Below are positions 23,440 through 32,528 of a stretch of 64,000 nucleotides of DNA, piece after piece. Below the pieces are notes generated by a model. That model was not told the DNA's origin. It did no database searches and was given only the letters and a program-made list of their open reading frames with translations. The position numbers and the translations under genes are program-made. How positions within the stretch are numbered: position 1 is the stretch's first letter; each line of letters opens with the position of its first letter. The stretch comes from Epibacterium ulvae (GTDB lineage Bacteria > Pseudomonadota > Alphaproteobacteria > Rhodobacterales > Rhodobacteraceae), in NCBI RefSeq assembly GCF_900102795.1, contig NZ_FMWG01000003.1, positions 248,001-312,000 on the forward strand. Direction: 5' to 3'.

Positions 23440-24450
23440 ATGCCTCAAACACCCGATAATATCCCACATATTCCTGTAGGCCATTCCTTTTACAATATCA
23501 CTGGTGATTGGACCGCTCCATACTACGGCAACTATCGCGCCTCTGCCTCTACCGAGTTTGCATATGACAATAAGTTCCATTCAGGTAACGGGCACGACAT
23601 ATTAGATGGTTGGGATGGGAATGACTCCATCTATGCAGCTGGTGGCGACGATATCGTTCAAGGAGGAGCTCATGATGATACAATTAGCGGAGGTAGTGGA
23701 GATGATTGGCTTTACGGTGACTACTCATTCGGAGAAAGTGCGCACGATGGAGCCGATTACATTGTTGGCGGTACTGGCGACGACTATATATTTGGCGGCG
23801 GCGGCAATGATACTTTACTAGGTCTACAAGACGATGACACGATCGAAGGTGGCAGTGGTAACGACTCGTTACGTGGTGATGATGGCCTAGACCTACTTAG
23901 CGGCGGCACTGGAAACGATACGCTCAATGGTGGATCCGGTAACGACACGTTACTTGGAGATGATGGTAACGACTCATTGCTTGGTGACGACGGTCTAGAC
24001 CTGCTTAGCGGCGGTACTGGAAACGATACGCTCAATGGTGGATCTGGTAACGACACGTTGCTTGGAGATGATGGTAACGACTCATTGCTTGGTGACGACG
24101 GTCTAGACCTACTTAGCGGCGGTACTGGAAACGATACGCTCAATGGCGGCTCTGGCAACGATACCCTACTTGGAGATGACGGTGATGATTTACTCTTCGG
24201 CGCTTTTGGCGACGATGTGCTAACCGGTGGGGAAGGCGCAGACTCCTTCGTGTTTATTGCGGACAACGGCGTAGATGTTGTTAGCGACTTTAGTCAAGGC
24301 GAGGATCTGCTTGTTTTTGCAGGCGCAACATCTCTATCGTTAGCCGAGTTTAATGGGGATGCGCTATTCATCCTCAATGAAAACTCCTACATCCTGCTCG
24401 AAGATATCGAGGTCCAGACAATTACCTCATCCGACTACACATTTATCTAA
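23440..24450 (+). CDS. RTX (hemolysin-type calcium-binding repeat) secreted protein
   Basis: This 336-residue protein is built mainly of GGxGxDxLx nonapeptides, from about residue 49 to 275, which fold into a calcium-binding beta-roll outside the cell. There is no Sec signal. The C-terminal 60 residues (VVSDFSQGEDLLVFAG... ending DYTFI) look like a type I secretion signal. No type I transporter gene is adjacent, so export would rely on one elsewhere. The N-terminal 45 residues have no recognisable domain, so this may be a structural or adhesive repeat protein rather than an enzyme. Three 36-residue blocks are almost identical. Confidence 0.88.
   Translation: MPQTPDNIPHIPVGHSFYNITGDWTAPYYGNYRASASTEFAYDNKFHSGNGHDILDGWDGNDSIYAAGGDDIVQGGAHDDTISGGSGDDWLYGDYSFGESAHDGADYIVGGTGDDYIFGGGGNDTLLGLQDDDTIEGGSGNDSLRGDDGLDLLSGGTGNDTLNGGSGNDTLLGDDGNDSLLGDDGLDLLSGGTGNDTLNGGSGNDTLLGDDGNDSLLGDDGLDLLSGGTGNDTLNGGSGNDTLLGDDGDDLLFGAFGDDVLTGGEGADSFVFIADNGVDVVSDFSQGEDLLVFAGATSLSLAEFNGDALFILNENSYILLEDIEVQTITSSDYTFI
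23875..24198 (+). repeat. Three tandem 108-base repeats inside the RTX gene
   Basis: Copies run 23875-23982, 23983-24090 and 24091-24198, each encoding four nonapeptides beginning GDDGLDLLS. Copies 1 and 2 encode identical residues and differ at seven codons, all synonymous. Copy 3 diverges at its 3' end. Confidence 0.95.
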
Positions 24451-24523
24451 AGATATATCAACTATTGAGGCGTTTGAACAAAGCGCCTCAGTCATCTTGT
24501 TGCGAGCGAAAGCGTCTATAGAT

Positions 24524-25681
24524 TTAGAGAGCAGCTAAAATCGCTTGAGCAGCACGAGTCCCCGGTGCAGCACCACCCTCCCCTAAACTCTGCATAGTCA
24601 ATGCCATTGCGTCCTGCTGTGCTTTGGGGTTTTGCAAAACACGCTCCAGTTCAAGAAAAATGTTCTGCGGATGGCAGTCCGGGCCCAGACATTCTGGAAC
24701 CACACGCGTATCACTGACCAAATTGACCAGTGTTGCTGTATCAATCAAAGCCATACGTTTCATCATCTGCCACGTGAGCCAATTGAAATTATACGCAATC
24801 ACCATTGGTGTGCGGGCGGCAGCCAGCTCTAACGAAACTGTTCCGGATGCTGCAAGAGCCAAATCCGCTCCAGCAAAGGCCGCACGTTTGTGACGTTTCA
24901 TTTCATCAACGGACAAGTTTGTCGGATCTAAAATGACGGTTTCAACTGGCCAGCTTTGCAATTCTTCCCGAACAAGATCCGCAACCGGACCTGCTGCAGG
25001 TACAACAACGCGAAACTCAGGGTGTTTTAGAACAAATTCCCCCAAGGCGGCACCAAACACAGGCGCAAGACGCCCCACTTCAGATCGGCGAGATCCCGGC
25101 AATGCTAAAAGAAACGGGGCATCATCAAGCCCATATGATTCACGAAAGTGCTGAATATCCTTCGGTGTTGCTGGAGGTTCTGCCACGACCGGATGCCCGA
25201 CAAAGTCGCAGCGCATGCCAGCTGCTTCCATATAAGGTGGTTCAAACGGCAAAAGCGCCAGAACATGATCGATACACCTGGCCATCTTGACGGCACGTTT
25301 AGGGCGCCAGGCCCAAACGGACGGGGCAACATAGTGCACCGTCCGTATGTCGCTGTGTTCTTTGACTATTTTCGCCACACGTAGACAAAAATCAGGACTA
25401 TCAATAGTGATCAATACGTCTGGTTTTGATGTAATAACAGCTTCCGCAGTTTCGCGAATGCGACGTTTCAGGTGGCGATACTTGGGCAGAACCTCTGCAA
25501 TCCCCATCACCGACAGCTCTGCCATTGGAAACTGGGAGACCAAGCCTTGCTCTTGCATCAATGCACCACCGATGCCAGAAAATTCCACATCAGCTTTGAG
25601 TGCGCGCAAACCTGCCATCAGTGCGCCGCCCAAACGATCGCCAGAGGGCTCTCCCGCGACAACAAAGACCCGCAGGCTCAT
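24524..25681 (-). CDS. lpxB: Lipid-A-disaccharide synthase
   Basis: LpxB joins UDP-diacylglucosamine and lipid X into the lipid A disaccharide at the inner membrane. The 385-residue protein has the GT-B family motifs VVAGEPSGDRLGG at the N terminus and SGTVSLELAAARTPMVIAYN (quoted in part) near the C terminus. The ATG at 25681 overlaps the lpxI stop by four bases. It is the last gene of the envelope cluster and converges with the RTX gene. Confidence 0.97.
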   Translation of the reverse strand: MSLRVFVVAGEPSGDRLGGALMAGLRALKADVEFSGIGGALMQEQGLVSQFPMAELSVMGIAEVLPKYRHLKRRIRETAEAVITSKPDVLITIDSPDFCLRVAKIVKEHSDIRTVHYVAPSVWAWRPKRAVKMARCIDHVLALLPFEPPYMEAAGMRCDFVGHPVVAEPPATPKDIQHFRESYGLDDAPFLLALPGSRRSEVGRLAPVFGAALGEFVLKHPEFRVVVPAAGPVADLVREELQSWPVETVILDPTNLSVDEMKRHKRAAFAGADLALAASGTVSLELAAARTPMVIAYNFNWLTWQMMKRMALIDTATLVNLVSDTRVVPECLGPDCHPQNIFLELERVLQNPKAQQDAMALTMQSLGEGGAAPGTRAAQAILAAL

Positions 25682-26466
25682 ACCTGACGCACCCAGAGGA
25701 ACAGGCCCAATCGGTCGCAAGCGTCAACAACCGCATCACGCTCTAACACAATGACGCCGCCTGCTTCGATAACGATACCTGATAATGCCGCCTGGGCCAC
25801 CTGCTCCACTGTGTCAGGACCAATTGTGGGAAGATCTGCACGTCTTTCTTGTCCAGGTTTTGGCGCCTTGTACAACAGGCCACCTTCGCCATCGGGACGT
25901 ATTGCGAGACTGTTCAGCATCCATTGCGTTCCAAACTGCCCTTCAATCGCAATAGCTTGCCTGTTGCGGATCGCACAGGATTGTCCAACATCGACAGCTG
26001 CCATTGCGGTCACCACCTCTGCACCACGTGCTGCATCTGCTTTGTCGATTTCACCGGGTTGGACAGAGGTCAGTACGCCCTCTGCCAAAAGGAGATCAGG
26101 CGCAACATCATGTGCGGCACGAACCGTAAAGCCAGATTTTTCAAAAATTTGGATGACGGCACGCAACGCCCCATCATCCCCCTGCCCTAAGGCTGCTTGT
26201 AAGATAGGTACCAAGGGCAAAGTTGCAGCATCAATTGCAGCCGGATCAATATGGGGGCGCGCGACAGCCCCCGCCATGCAAATCTCTGTTATATCCGCAG
26301 ATTTAAGACGTTCAATAAAACTGCCAAGATGCTCCAGTCGGAACACCAATTCCGCGTCAACGTAATCAGGTTCTGACCCGTGCAGAGCACATATTAAAGG
26401 CCGCGCCTTAAGCCGTCCGGCAACTTCGTGCGGCAAGCGCCCAGTCCCGGCAATAAGAGCCAACAT
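25678..26466 (-). CDS. lpxI: UDP-2,3-diacylglucosamine pyrophosphatase LpxI
   Basis: LpxI hydrolyses UDP-diacylglucosamine to lipid X, the step done by LpxH in E. coli. The 262-residue protein (DUF1009) begins with LALIAGTGRLPHEVA and has the later EGTDGTLRR-like region here as QGDDGALRAV, and the C-terminal TIGPDTVEQVAQA segment. It overlaps lpxB by four bases and follows lpxA by three, so supply and use of lipid X are coupled. Confidence 0.95.
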   Translation of the reverse strand: MLALIAGTGRLPHEVAGRLKARPLICALHGSEPDYVDAELVFRLEHLGSFIERLKSADITEICMAGAVARPHIDPAAIDAATLPLVPILQAALGQGDDGALRAVIQIFEKSGFTVRAAHDVAPDLLLAEGVLTSVQPGEIDKADAARGAEVVTAMAAVDVGQSCAIRNRQAIAIEGQFGTQWMLNSLAIRPDGEGGLLYKAPKPGQERRADLPTIGPDTVEQVAQAALSGIVIEAGGVIVLERDAVVDACDRLGLFLWVRQV

Positions 26467-26469
26467 ATT

Positions 26470-27255
26470 TTACCCTCCAGGCGTCAAGAACGAGCGATCA
26501 CTTTGACCTGTGATAAATCCAACGATTTCTTTCACATAGCTGCTATCAGTTTCATCCCCGAGGCGTCGCGCCCGTTCCTGAAAAGTGCCTTCGCCCTGTG
26601 CCAGCATCTGAAAAGCAGCCCTTAAAGCTGTAATATCAGAGCGTTGAACGCCGCGCCGCTTCAAACCAACAAGATTTAGACCGTCCAACTCTCCACGCGG
26701 TGCCTGGACAAGCCCATAGGGAATGACGTCATTGGTTACCATTGTAACGGCACCAATAATTGCGCCTTTGCCGATCCTGACCCATTGATGAATACCAGAC
26801 AATCCGCCAATGATCACATCGTCTTCCAACACACAATGACCCGCCACCGCTGCAGAATTCACGACGATCACACGATCACCGATCTGGGCATCATGGGCTA
26901 TATGACATCCGGCCATAAAGAGCCCATCATCCCCAATTTTTGTGATACCGCCGCCGCCTTCCGTCCCCGCATTTACGGTCACATGTTCCCGGATGCGATT
27001 GCGTTTGCCGATGATTGTTTGGCAGGCTTCGCCCTTAAATTTCAAATCTTGTGGAATTTCACCAAGTACAGCAAAAGAAAACACCACTGTGTCTTCCCCG
27101 ATCTGGGTATTGCCTGTCACAACCACATGGGATTTCAGCTGAACCCGATCCCCCAGCACAACATTTGCACCAACGACGCAAAACGGACCAATTTCTACAT
27201 CATCACCTAGGATTGCTCCGTCTTCGATAACTGCACTGGGGTGGATCTGGGACAT
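26470..27255 (-). CDS. lpxA: UDP-N-acetylglucosamine acyltransferase
   Basis: LpxA adds the first 3-hydroxyacyl chain to UDP-GlcNAc. The 261-residue protein is mainly a left-handed beta helix of hexapeptide repeats, from IHPSAVIEDGAILGDDVEIG onward (quoted up to 20 residues), with the catalytic His in GCHIAHDAQIGD. The helical C-terminal domain is present. It lies between fabZ (five bases upstream) and lpxI. Confidence 0.97.
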   Translation of the reverse strand: MSQIHPSAVIEDGAILGDDVEIGPFCVVGANVVLGDRVQLKSHVVVTGNTQIGEDTVVFSFAVLGEIPQDLKFKGEACQTIIGKRNRIREHVTVNAGTEGGGGITKIGDDGLFMAGCHIAHDAQIGDRVIVVNSAAVAGHCVLEDDVIIGGLSGIHQWVRIGKGAIIGAVTMVTNDVIPYGLVQAPRGELDGLNLVGLKRRGVQRSDITALRAAFQMLAQGEGTFQERARRLGDETDSSYVKEIVGFITGQSDRSFLTPGG

Positions 27256-27260
27256 GATGA

Positions 27261-27725
27261 TTACCCTTCCTGACGGTCAACCATCGCGGTGAACTCTGCC
27301 TCAGCGGCAACCTCACCTTCAACACTTGCAACGCCATGGAATTTAAAGATCTTACCACCGGGCTTACCGCGTGTGGTTGTAACCTTCATTTCTAAAACAT
27401 CCCCCGGAATTACTTTACGGCGGAACTTACATTTGTCGATGTTCATGAAATAGATCAGCAATTCTGTATCGATCATATCCATACCAACACCAAGCATCAC
27501 ACCTGCCGTCTGTGCCATCGCTTCGACAATCGTCACGCCCGGCATAATCGGAGTGCCAGGGAAATGCCCTTGGAAATGGGGTTCATTCATGGTGACGTTT
27601 TTAATGCCGCGAGCGGATGTATAGCCGTCAATATCAACAACTTTATCGACAAGAAGAAACGGATAGCGATGTGGCAGAATCCGTTGAATCAGGTGAATAT
27701 CGGCACTTTTCAGCTCTGCGCTCAT
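27261..27725 (-). CDS. fabZ: 3-hydroxyacyl-ACP dehydratase FabZ
   Basis: FabZ dehydrates 3-hydroxyacyl-ACP in fatty acid elongation and competes with LpxA for the same substrate. The 154-residue hot-dog protein has the catalytic His in [15 protein letters not shown] and the catalytic Glu in IVEAMAQ. It is next to lpxA, as in most Gram-negative bacteria. No lpxD gene separates it from skp, in contrast to the E. coli order. Confidence 0.97.
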   Translation of the reverse strand: MSAELKSADIHLIQRILPHRYPFLLVDKVVDIDGYTSARGIKNVTMNEPHFQGHFPGTPIMPGVTIVEAMAQTAGVMLGVGMDMIDTELLIYFMNIDKCKFRRKVIPGDVLEMKVTTTRGKPGGKIFKFHGVASVEGEVAAEAEFTAMVDRQEG

Positions 27726-27802
27726 GAGAAATTTCCCGTCATTTGATCTTAACTTGAGACGTGGGTATCAACTGTAACAGCTCAGAACAAGGGCACGCGC
27801 CC

Positions 27803-28408
27803 TTATTCCAACGGATCAGTCAGGCGGATACCATCGCCTAAAACAGCATTGATCCGAGCGATCGCGAGCTGTGTGATATCGGCACTGGCAGAGCTTAGGA
27901 ATACGGTAGATTTTTCAAGAATTGCCCCCGCTCCCGCCTCGATCATGATTTCTTGTAAAATTGGATCTGCAGCTTCTAAAAATTCGCGCCGAGCTGTGTC
28001 GCCGATCTCATTGATTTCGCGTAATTTTTGCTCTTGCGTGCGTCGTGTGAGTTGCACTTTTTGATCAAAGGCATCAGCCAACCGACGAAAGGCTTCCGGG
28101 TCCATCTCTCCGCGACGGGCAACCAAATCCTGCTCTTCTTCGCGAAGATCCGATTCAATACGCCGATTTTCAGCCGTAAGCACAGCGCCCTCGGCCTCGA
28201 TCTCTTGCGCGACCCGTTTACCAAAAGTGCTTTCGCGAAAAAACAAATCCGACTGGATCGTCACAACACCACTTTGTGGGACACCAAGATTCAGTACAGT
28301 TGTTGGCGCAGGTTGATAATTTTGAGCGTGAAGAGATCCGGCAAAAAATGACGCCGCCCCTAAAACAGAGGCGACGCACCAACGTATATTTGGTCGCTTA
28401 ACGTTCAA
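27803..28408 (-). CDS. skp: Periplasmic chaperone Skp/OmpH
   Basis: Skp-family proteins hold unfolded outer-membrane proteins in the periplasm for BamA. The 201-residue protein has a signal peptide (about residues 1-28) and a long charged helical middle (LREEEQDLVARR, FDQKVQLTRRTQEQKLREI) that forms the tentacle. It starts three bases after the bamA stop, so both outer-membrane assembly proteins are made together. AAGGGC/GCCCTT at its end forms a small hairpin before fabZ. Confidence 0.9.
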   Translation of the reverse strand: MNVKRPNIRWCVASVLGAASFFAGSLHAQNYQPAPTTVLNLGVPQSGVVTIQSDLFFRESTFGKRVAQEIEAEGAVLTAENRRIESDLREEEQDLVARRGEMDPEAFRRLADAFDQKVQLTRRTQEQKLREINEIGDTARREFLEAADPILQEIMIEAGAGAILEKSTVFLSSASADITQLAIARINAVLGDGIRLTDPLE

Positions 28409-28411
28409 AAT

Positions 28412-30802
28412 CTAGAACCGAGCTTGCAAAGTCAGGTCAAAGTTACGCTCGATATCAAAGTCTTCACTGCTCAGAGGTCGTGAGAAGTTAAAGCGAAGAG
28501 GACCAATTCCAGTGGTCCATAACACCGAGAACCCTACAACATGACGCAAGGAGTTTCCTCCTCCAACCACGTTGGCTCCCGCTGTATCAACGTTATCTAA
28601 TCCAAATAGGGTACCGACATCGTAAAACAGCCCCCCTCGTATACCCAATTCATCCGGTAGCCCCAGAGGGAACTCCGCATCAAAGCGCGCAACTGCGAAA
28701 TAATTCCCGCCTAAGAAATCGTTAAATGTTGTTGAACCAACTGTCGATTGATCACGTGGCCCAATACCGCCGGGATCAAAACCGCGTAAAAGATCTGGCC
28801 CAAGAACAAATCGATCAATTGTACGACTGTTGCCATTGCCCTGGAACATGAATGCGCCAGCTTCAACAGTTGCTCTTAGCGTGACTTCCTCGTTGAAGAC
28901 CTGTCTTTGCGCGACAAAACGTGCATTGGTTTTCAGGTACTCGGTATCCCCACCAAGACCTGCATAATCTGCGCCAATCTCGAACAGAAAGCTCCGGGTT
29001 GGGTCTAGCTGATTGAGTCGGCTATCGTAAGTGTATGTAAAACCAACCGAACTGGTAGATTGGCTCCCCTGCGCGATCTCACTCAGGATAACTGGACCAG
29101 CCAGCGGATCTCCAGCGCTGTTATTACCACGCGAAATCATTTCGTCGTCTTCCCAGCTGTAACGCAACTGAAGACGTGTGTTTTCGCCTGTGCTAAACGT
29201 TAGCGCGGGGCTAAAGAAAACGCGTTCAGTATCGAATTCAGAGAAGCTTGAATCACTGTTGAGCAACCCAAGGTTCAAATCAAATCGAAGATCACGCCCT
29301 AAAAGCAATGGCTCGGTAAAACCGATTGTGTAACGCTCGTTCTCTTGAGTGGTTGCAACATTCAAGGACAACCGTTGCCCACGGCCCAAAAAGTTATCTT
29401 CTGACAGGCCAATAGCAACACCAAATCCATCTTCAGCTGAGAAAGATCCACCAAGGTTCAAGGACCCTGTTGGCTGCTCTTCTACATCAACATCGACGAT
29501 AACTTGGTTTTCGCTGCTCCCATCGCGCACATTTACTGCGGCATCAGAGAAGAACCCCAACGCCCGAATACGTTCAGCAGATTCGCGGATTTCACGCGGG
29601 TTAAAGGGATCTCCTTCAACCGTTCGGAAACGCTGACGAATAACACGATCCAATGTCGTCGCATTGCCTTCGATATCGATACGTTCCACAAAAATACGCG
29701 GTCCGCGCACAAGCGCAAATTCCACATCAATCGAAAGGTCACGATCATTCCGCGTTAAGCGTGGTTCAACCCGTAAGAAGTCGACCCCTTCGCGAACACC
29801 CAAGCGCTCAAGCGCTGTTACAGCATTATCGACCACATTCGGCGAATAAGTCATGCCTGGTTTGATCCGTAAAACAGATTCATACAGATCTGGATCAATC
29901 TCAGCCAATTCGCTACTCAGCGTAATTTCACCAAAGCTGAACTGCTGGCCTTCAGTGACATCCACAACTAGGAAGACGCCATCACGTTCTTCTGTCAGTT
30001 CAGCATTCGCACTATTTACGCGAAAATCCACATATCCCCGCGACAGATAGAAATCGCTTAGCAATTGGCGATCAAAATCAATGCGATCTTGAATAAGCGT
30101 GTCCTTATTGATGAAGTCACGCAAAAGGCCTGCTTGTTTTGTTTCCAGAACACGACGTAAGCGACGGTCAGAATATGCACGGTTTCCAACAAATGAAACA
30201 CGTTCAACTTCTGTCGTATCCCCTTCAGCGATTTCAAAAATCAAATCGACACGATTGTTATCGCGGCGAATAATTCGTGGTGTCACCCGGGATGCCAGAC
30301 GCCCTTGTGCACTATAGATTTCCGCAATTTGATTTGCATCACGTTCCGCGATGGTTGGGTTAAAAACACGACGCGGTGCAGATTCGATCGCTTCCGTCAG
30401 AACGTCATCTTTGACCCGACGGTTGCCTTCAAACCCGATACGGTTGATCGTCGGAAATTCAACAACCTTAATAACAAGTGTGTTTCCATTGGGAACAATT
30501 TCAACGCTTTCAAAAACGCCGCTGTCCAAAATGCGTTGGTTGGCTGCATTCAATTGGCCGCCACTGATGGCCTGCCCGCGTTCCAACCCTGTAAACGCCA
30601 CAATAGTTGACGCTTGAATACGCTGATTGCCTTCTACGCGAACATCAGTGAACCGGAAAGCCTGCGCCATAGAAACATCTGGCAAAGCCGAAAAACCAAC
30701 AGCAACGGCGATTGACAAAGCCGAAACTTGCCGCATCAATATGTTGCTGCGTTTCTGACGCCCACCACAGGATTTACCCGCTGCATTGCCCCAAGCCATC
30801 AT
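28412..30802 (-). CDS. bamA: Outer-membrane protein assembly factor BamA
   Basis: BamA is the essential barrel that inserts other outer-membrane proteins. The 796-residue protein has an N-terminal signal peptide (MRQVSALSIAVAVGFSALP, starting at internal residue 23), five POTRA domains (first FRFTDVRVEGNQRI) and a C-terminal barrel ending LTLQARF. The start is uncertain: the ATG at 30802 gives a long charged n-region, and the internal Met23 would give a standard one. A TTGACA (30863-30858, minus strand) and a perfect CtrA-type box lie upstream. Confidence 0.96.
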   Translation of the reverse strand: MMAWGNAAGKSCGGRQKRSNILMRQVSALSIAVAVGFSALPDVSMAQAFRFTDVRVEGNQRIQASTIVAFTGLERGQAISGGQLNAANQRILDSGVFESVEIVPNGNTLVIKVVEFPTINRIGFEGNRRVKDDVLTEAIESAPRRVFNPTIAERDANQIAEIYSAQGRLASRVTPRIIRRDNNRVDLIFEIAEGDTTEVERVSFVGNRAYSDRRLRRVLETKQAGLLRDFINKDTLIQDRIDFDRQLLSDFYLSRGYVDFRVNSANAELTEERDGVFLVVDVTEGQQFSFGEITLSSELAEIDPDLYESVLRIKPGMTYSPNVVDNAVTALERLGVREGVDFLRVEPRLTRNDRDLSIDVEFALVRGPRIFVERIDIEGNATTLDRVIRQRFRTVEGDPFNPREIRESAERIRALGFFSDAAVNVRDGSSENQVIVDVDVEEQPTGSLNLGGSFSAEDGFGVAIGLSEDNFLGRGQRLSLNVATTQENERYTIGFTEPLLLGRDLRFDLNLGLLNSDSSFSEFDTERVFFSPALTFSTGENTRLQLRYSWEDDEMISRGNNSAGDPLAGPVILSEIAQGSQSTSSVGFTYTYDSRLNQLDPTRSFLFEIGADYAGLGGDTEYLKTNARFVAQRQVFNEEVTLRATVEAGAFMFQGNGNSRTIDRFVLGPDLLRGFDPGGIGPRDQSTVGSTTFNDFLGGNYFAVARFDAEFPLGLPDELGIRGGLFYDVGTLFGLDNVDTAGANVVGGGNSLRHVVGFSVLWTTGIGPLRFNFSRPLSSEDFDIERNFDLTLQARF

Positions 30803-30908
30803 TTTTAACCCACTTTATCGCAACTTTTTACATGTGCGTAACGGGTTTGAAGACCGTTGTCAAAAGCAACTCTACCGTGTCAAAGCTGTTAGCAAGAACA
30901 GGCGCATT

Positions 30909-30923
30909 TTAACAACGTTTTAA
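30909..30923 (-). promoter_or_regulatory. Predicted CtrA box between the 41-residue gene and bamA
   Basis: A perfect TTAA-N7-TTAA, starting four bases after the 41-residue gene's stop and 106 bases before bamA. The trailing C seen at other sites is absent. Confidence 0.4.
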
Positions 30924-30926
30924 GGG

Positions 30927-31052
30927 TCATTGAACGATCAGAGCCAAGCCCAAATATAGACTTCCGATGATCAAAGAGGCCGTCAAAAACAAATCAAAAT
31001 TGAGGCGAAGCAACAGATTCAGGCCTTTGTAGGAAAAATTCATCTTTTGCAT
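30927..31052 (-). CDS. Small 41-residue membrane protein between rseP and bamA
   Basis: This short frame has GGAG five bases before its ATG. The product begins MQKMNFSYKGLNLLLRLNFD, polar and basic, then has a single hydrophobic helix (LFLTASLIIGSLYLGLALIV, residues about 21-40) and ends one residue later. I know no named family for it. It sits inside the rseP-bamA interval of the envelope cluster, in the same direction, but a perfect CtrA-type box 48 bases upstream suggests its own promoter. It could be a small regulator of envelope assembly or a cell-cycle-controlled membrane peptide; this is inference. Confidence 0.65.
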   Translation of the reverse strand: MQKMNFSYKGLNLLLRLNFDLFLTASLIIGSLYLGLALIVQ

Positions 31053-31099
31053 GATATCTCCACATCAGTTTTGCACGACACACGCGAGATCTCCCCCGC

Positions 31100-31114
31100 T
31101 TAACAAAACTTTAA
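31100..31114 (-). promoter_or_regulatory. Predicted CtrA box upstream of the 41-residue gene
   Basis: A perfect TTAA-N7-TTAA lying 47 bases before the start codon, almost the same distance as the box before cckA. On the minus strand the second half continues with G rather than C. Confidence 0.5.
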
Positions 31115-31122
31115 TGGAGGAA

Positions 31123-31148
31123 TGTGGCAGCAGTTTGGCACCGCCACA
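31123..31148 (-). terminator. Possible hairpin after rseP
   Basis: TGTGGC and GCCACA arms around a 14-base loop, just after the rseP stop. There is no T run, so it may only attenuate read-through into the small gene and bamA. Confidence 0.3.
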
Positions 31149-31163
31149 CACCCTGTTGTGATA

Positions 31164-32519
31164 TCAGCAAAACAGATCGTTGCTGAGCGAGAAAACCATC
31201 ATCGACAACACCAGAGCGATACCAACGGTCATCAAAACTTGCATAACACGATCACGCGGTGGGCGACCGACCACGGCCTCATAAGCGTAAAAGACCAAAT
31301 GCCCGCCATCGAGCGCTGGGATTGGGAAGAGGTTTAACATACCGATGCCTGCAGAGATCAGAGCAACCAAACGAAAGAAGCTGTCAATTCCCTGACTGGC
31401 AACCGCGCCAGAGGTCTCAGCGATACCAATTGGACCCGAGAGATTACAGGTACTGATATTGCCTAAAATCATATGTCCCAGGCCTGATAGCGACATCTGA
31501 ATAACATTGCCAACCTGTGCAACGCCGCTCCCAATTGCAGTGCCAACACCGACGGTTTCAGTGGCAGGATCAAATGCCATTCCACCGCCAATTCCGATAC
31601 GCCATTTCACTTCGAATCCGCCACCGGGCTGCGGCTCATCCGTGCGTCGTGGCGTCAACGTTTCTTCGAACTCTGCGCCATTGCGCCAGATATCCAACAC
31701 CAAAGGGGCACCATTACCGCCTTCAACCGCTTCGCGAAGCTGGGAAAACTCATAGACGGGCGCACCATCGATAGCGGTGATAACATCACCGGGTTGCAGA
31801 TTGATATCTGAGGCCGCGCTGCGAGGGGCTACGAAACGAACCAGCGTCGGCGACAAGACTGGCCCTGCGACCTCTTGCTCAACCCCATCTCGCAACACAC
31901 GATAGCCCAAGACCTCTTGCATTGGTATGGCATCTGTAAAACGCGTCCAAGCTTCGCCATTTGCGAGACTTGGCACTTTAATACCTTCAACGGCTAGGAT
32001 TTCATCACCAGCTTGCAGGCCATAAACCTCACCGGTCGACGCCGCTGGAAGATCGATCACCTGCCCCACAGTCAACGGATCACGTGCAGCCCCAGACGAC
32101 AAAATCAACACTGTAAAAATCACAGCAGACAGCACGAAATTGAACACAGGCCCAGCGGCCACCGTTGCAGCCCGCGCCCACAATGGCGCACCATGCATTG
32201 TGCGCCGCAATTGCGCAGGATCGATTTCCGCCATAGCATCTGCATCTTTTCCCGAAGCGGCATTCGCATCGCCGAGAAATTTTACAAAACCGCCAAATGG
32301 CAAAAGCGCGATTTGCCAACGTGTGCCATGCCGATCAACGCGGCTACACAATACCGGGCCAAAACCAAGCGAGAACACCTCAGCATGGATACCCGACCAT
32401 CGGCCAACGATATAATGCCCGTATTCATGCACCGCGACGACAATCGAAATCACCGCAATAAAACTCACGATGGTAAAAGCAAAACCGCTGATTTGCGGTA
32501 AGAAGGAGGCTAGGTCCAA
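31164..32519 (-). CDS. rseP: Site-2 zinc protease RseP
   Basis: RseP cuts membrane-anchored regulators and signal peptides inside the inner membrane. The 451-residue protein has the HEYGH zinc motif in the first membrane segment, PDZ domains in the periplasmic middle (LQAGDEILAVEG and LQPGDVITAIDG) and the second catalytic motif NLFPIPALDGGHL near the C terminus. It lies nine bases after dxr. This is a standard position in the envelope cluster. Confidence 0.96.
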   Translation of the reverse strand: MDLASFLPQISGFAFTIVSFIAVISIVVAVHEYGHYIVGRWSGIHAEVFSLGFGPVLCSRVDRHGTRWQIALLPFGGFVKFLGDANAASGKDADAMAEIDPAQLRRTMHGAPLWARAATVAAGPVFNFVLSAVIFTVLILSSGAARDPLTVGQVIDLPAASTGEVYGLQAGDEILAVEGIKVPSLANGEAWTRFTDAIPMQEVLGYRVLRDGVEQEVAGPVLSPTLVRFVAPRSAASDINLQPGDVITAIDGAPVYEFSQLREAVEGGNGAPLVLDIWRNGAEFEETLTPRRTDEPQPGGGFEVKWRIGIGGGMAFDPATETVGVGTAIGSGVAQVGNVIQMSLSGLGHMILGNISTCNLSGPIGIAETSGAVASQGIDSFFRLVALISAGIGMLNLFPIPALDGGHLVFYAYEAVVGRPPRDRVMQVLMTVGIALVLSMMVFSLSNDLFC

Positions 32520-32528
32520 GGGTTTATC

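Noticed and set aside
23784-24266. 160-codon minus-strand frame rich in Ser and Pro
   Set aside because: It is the mirror of the RTX repeats and has no independent features.
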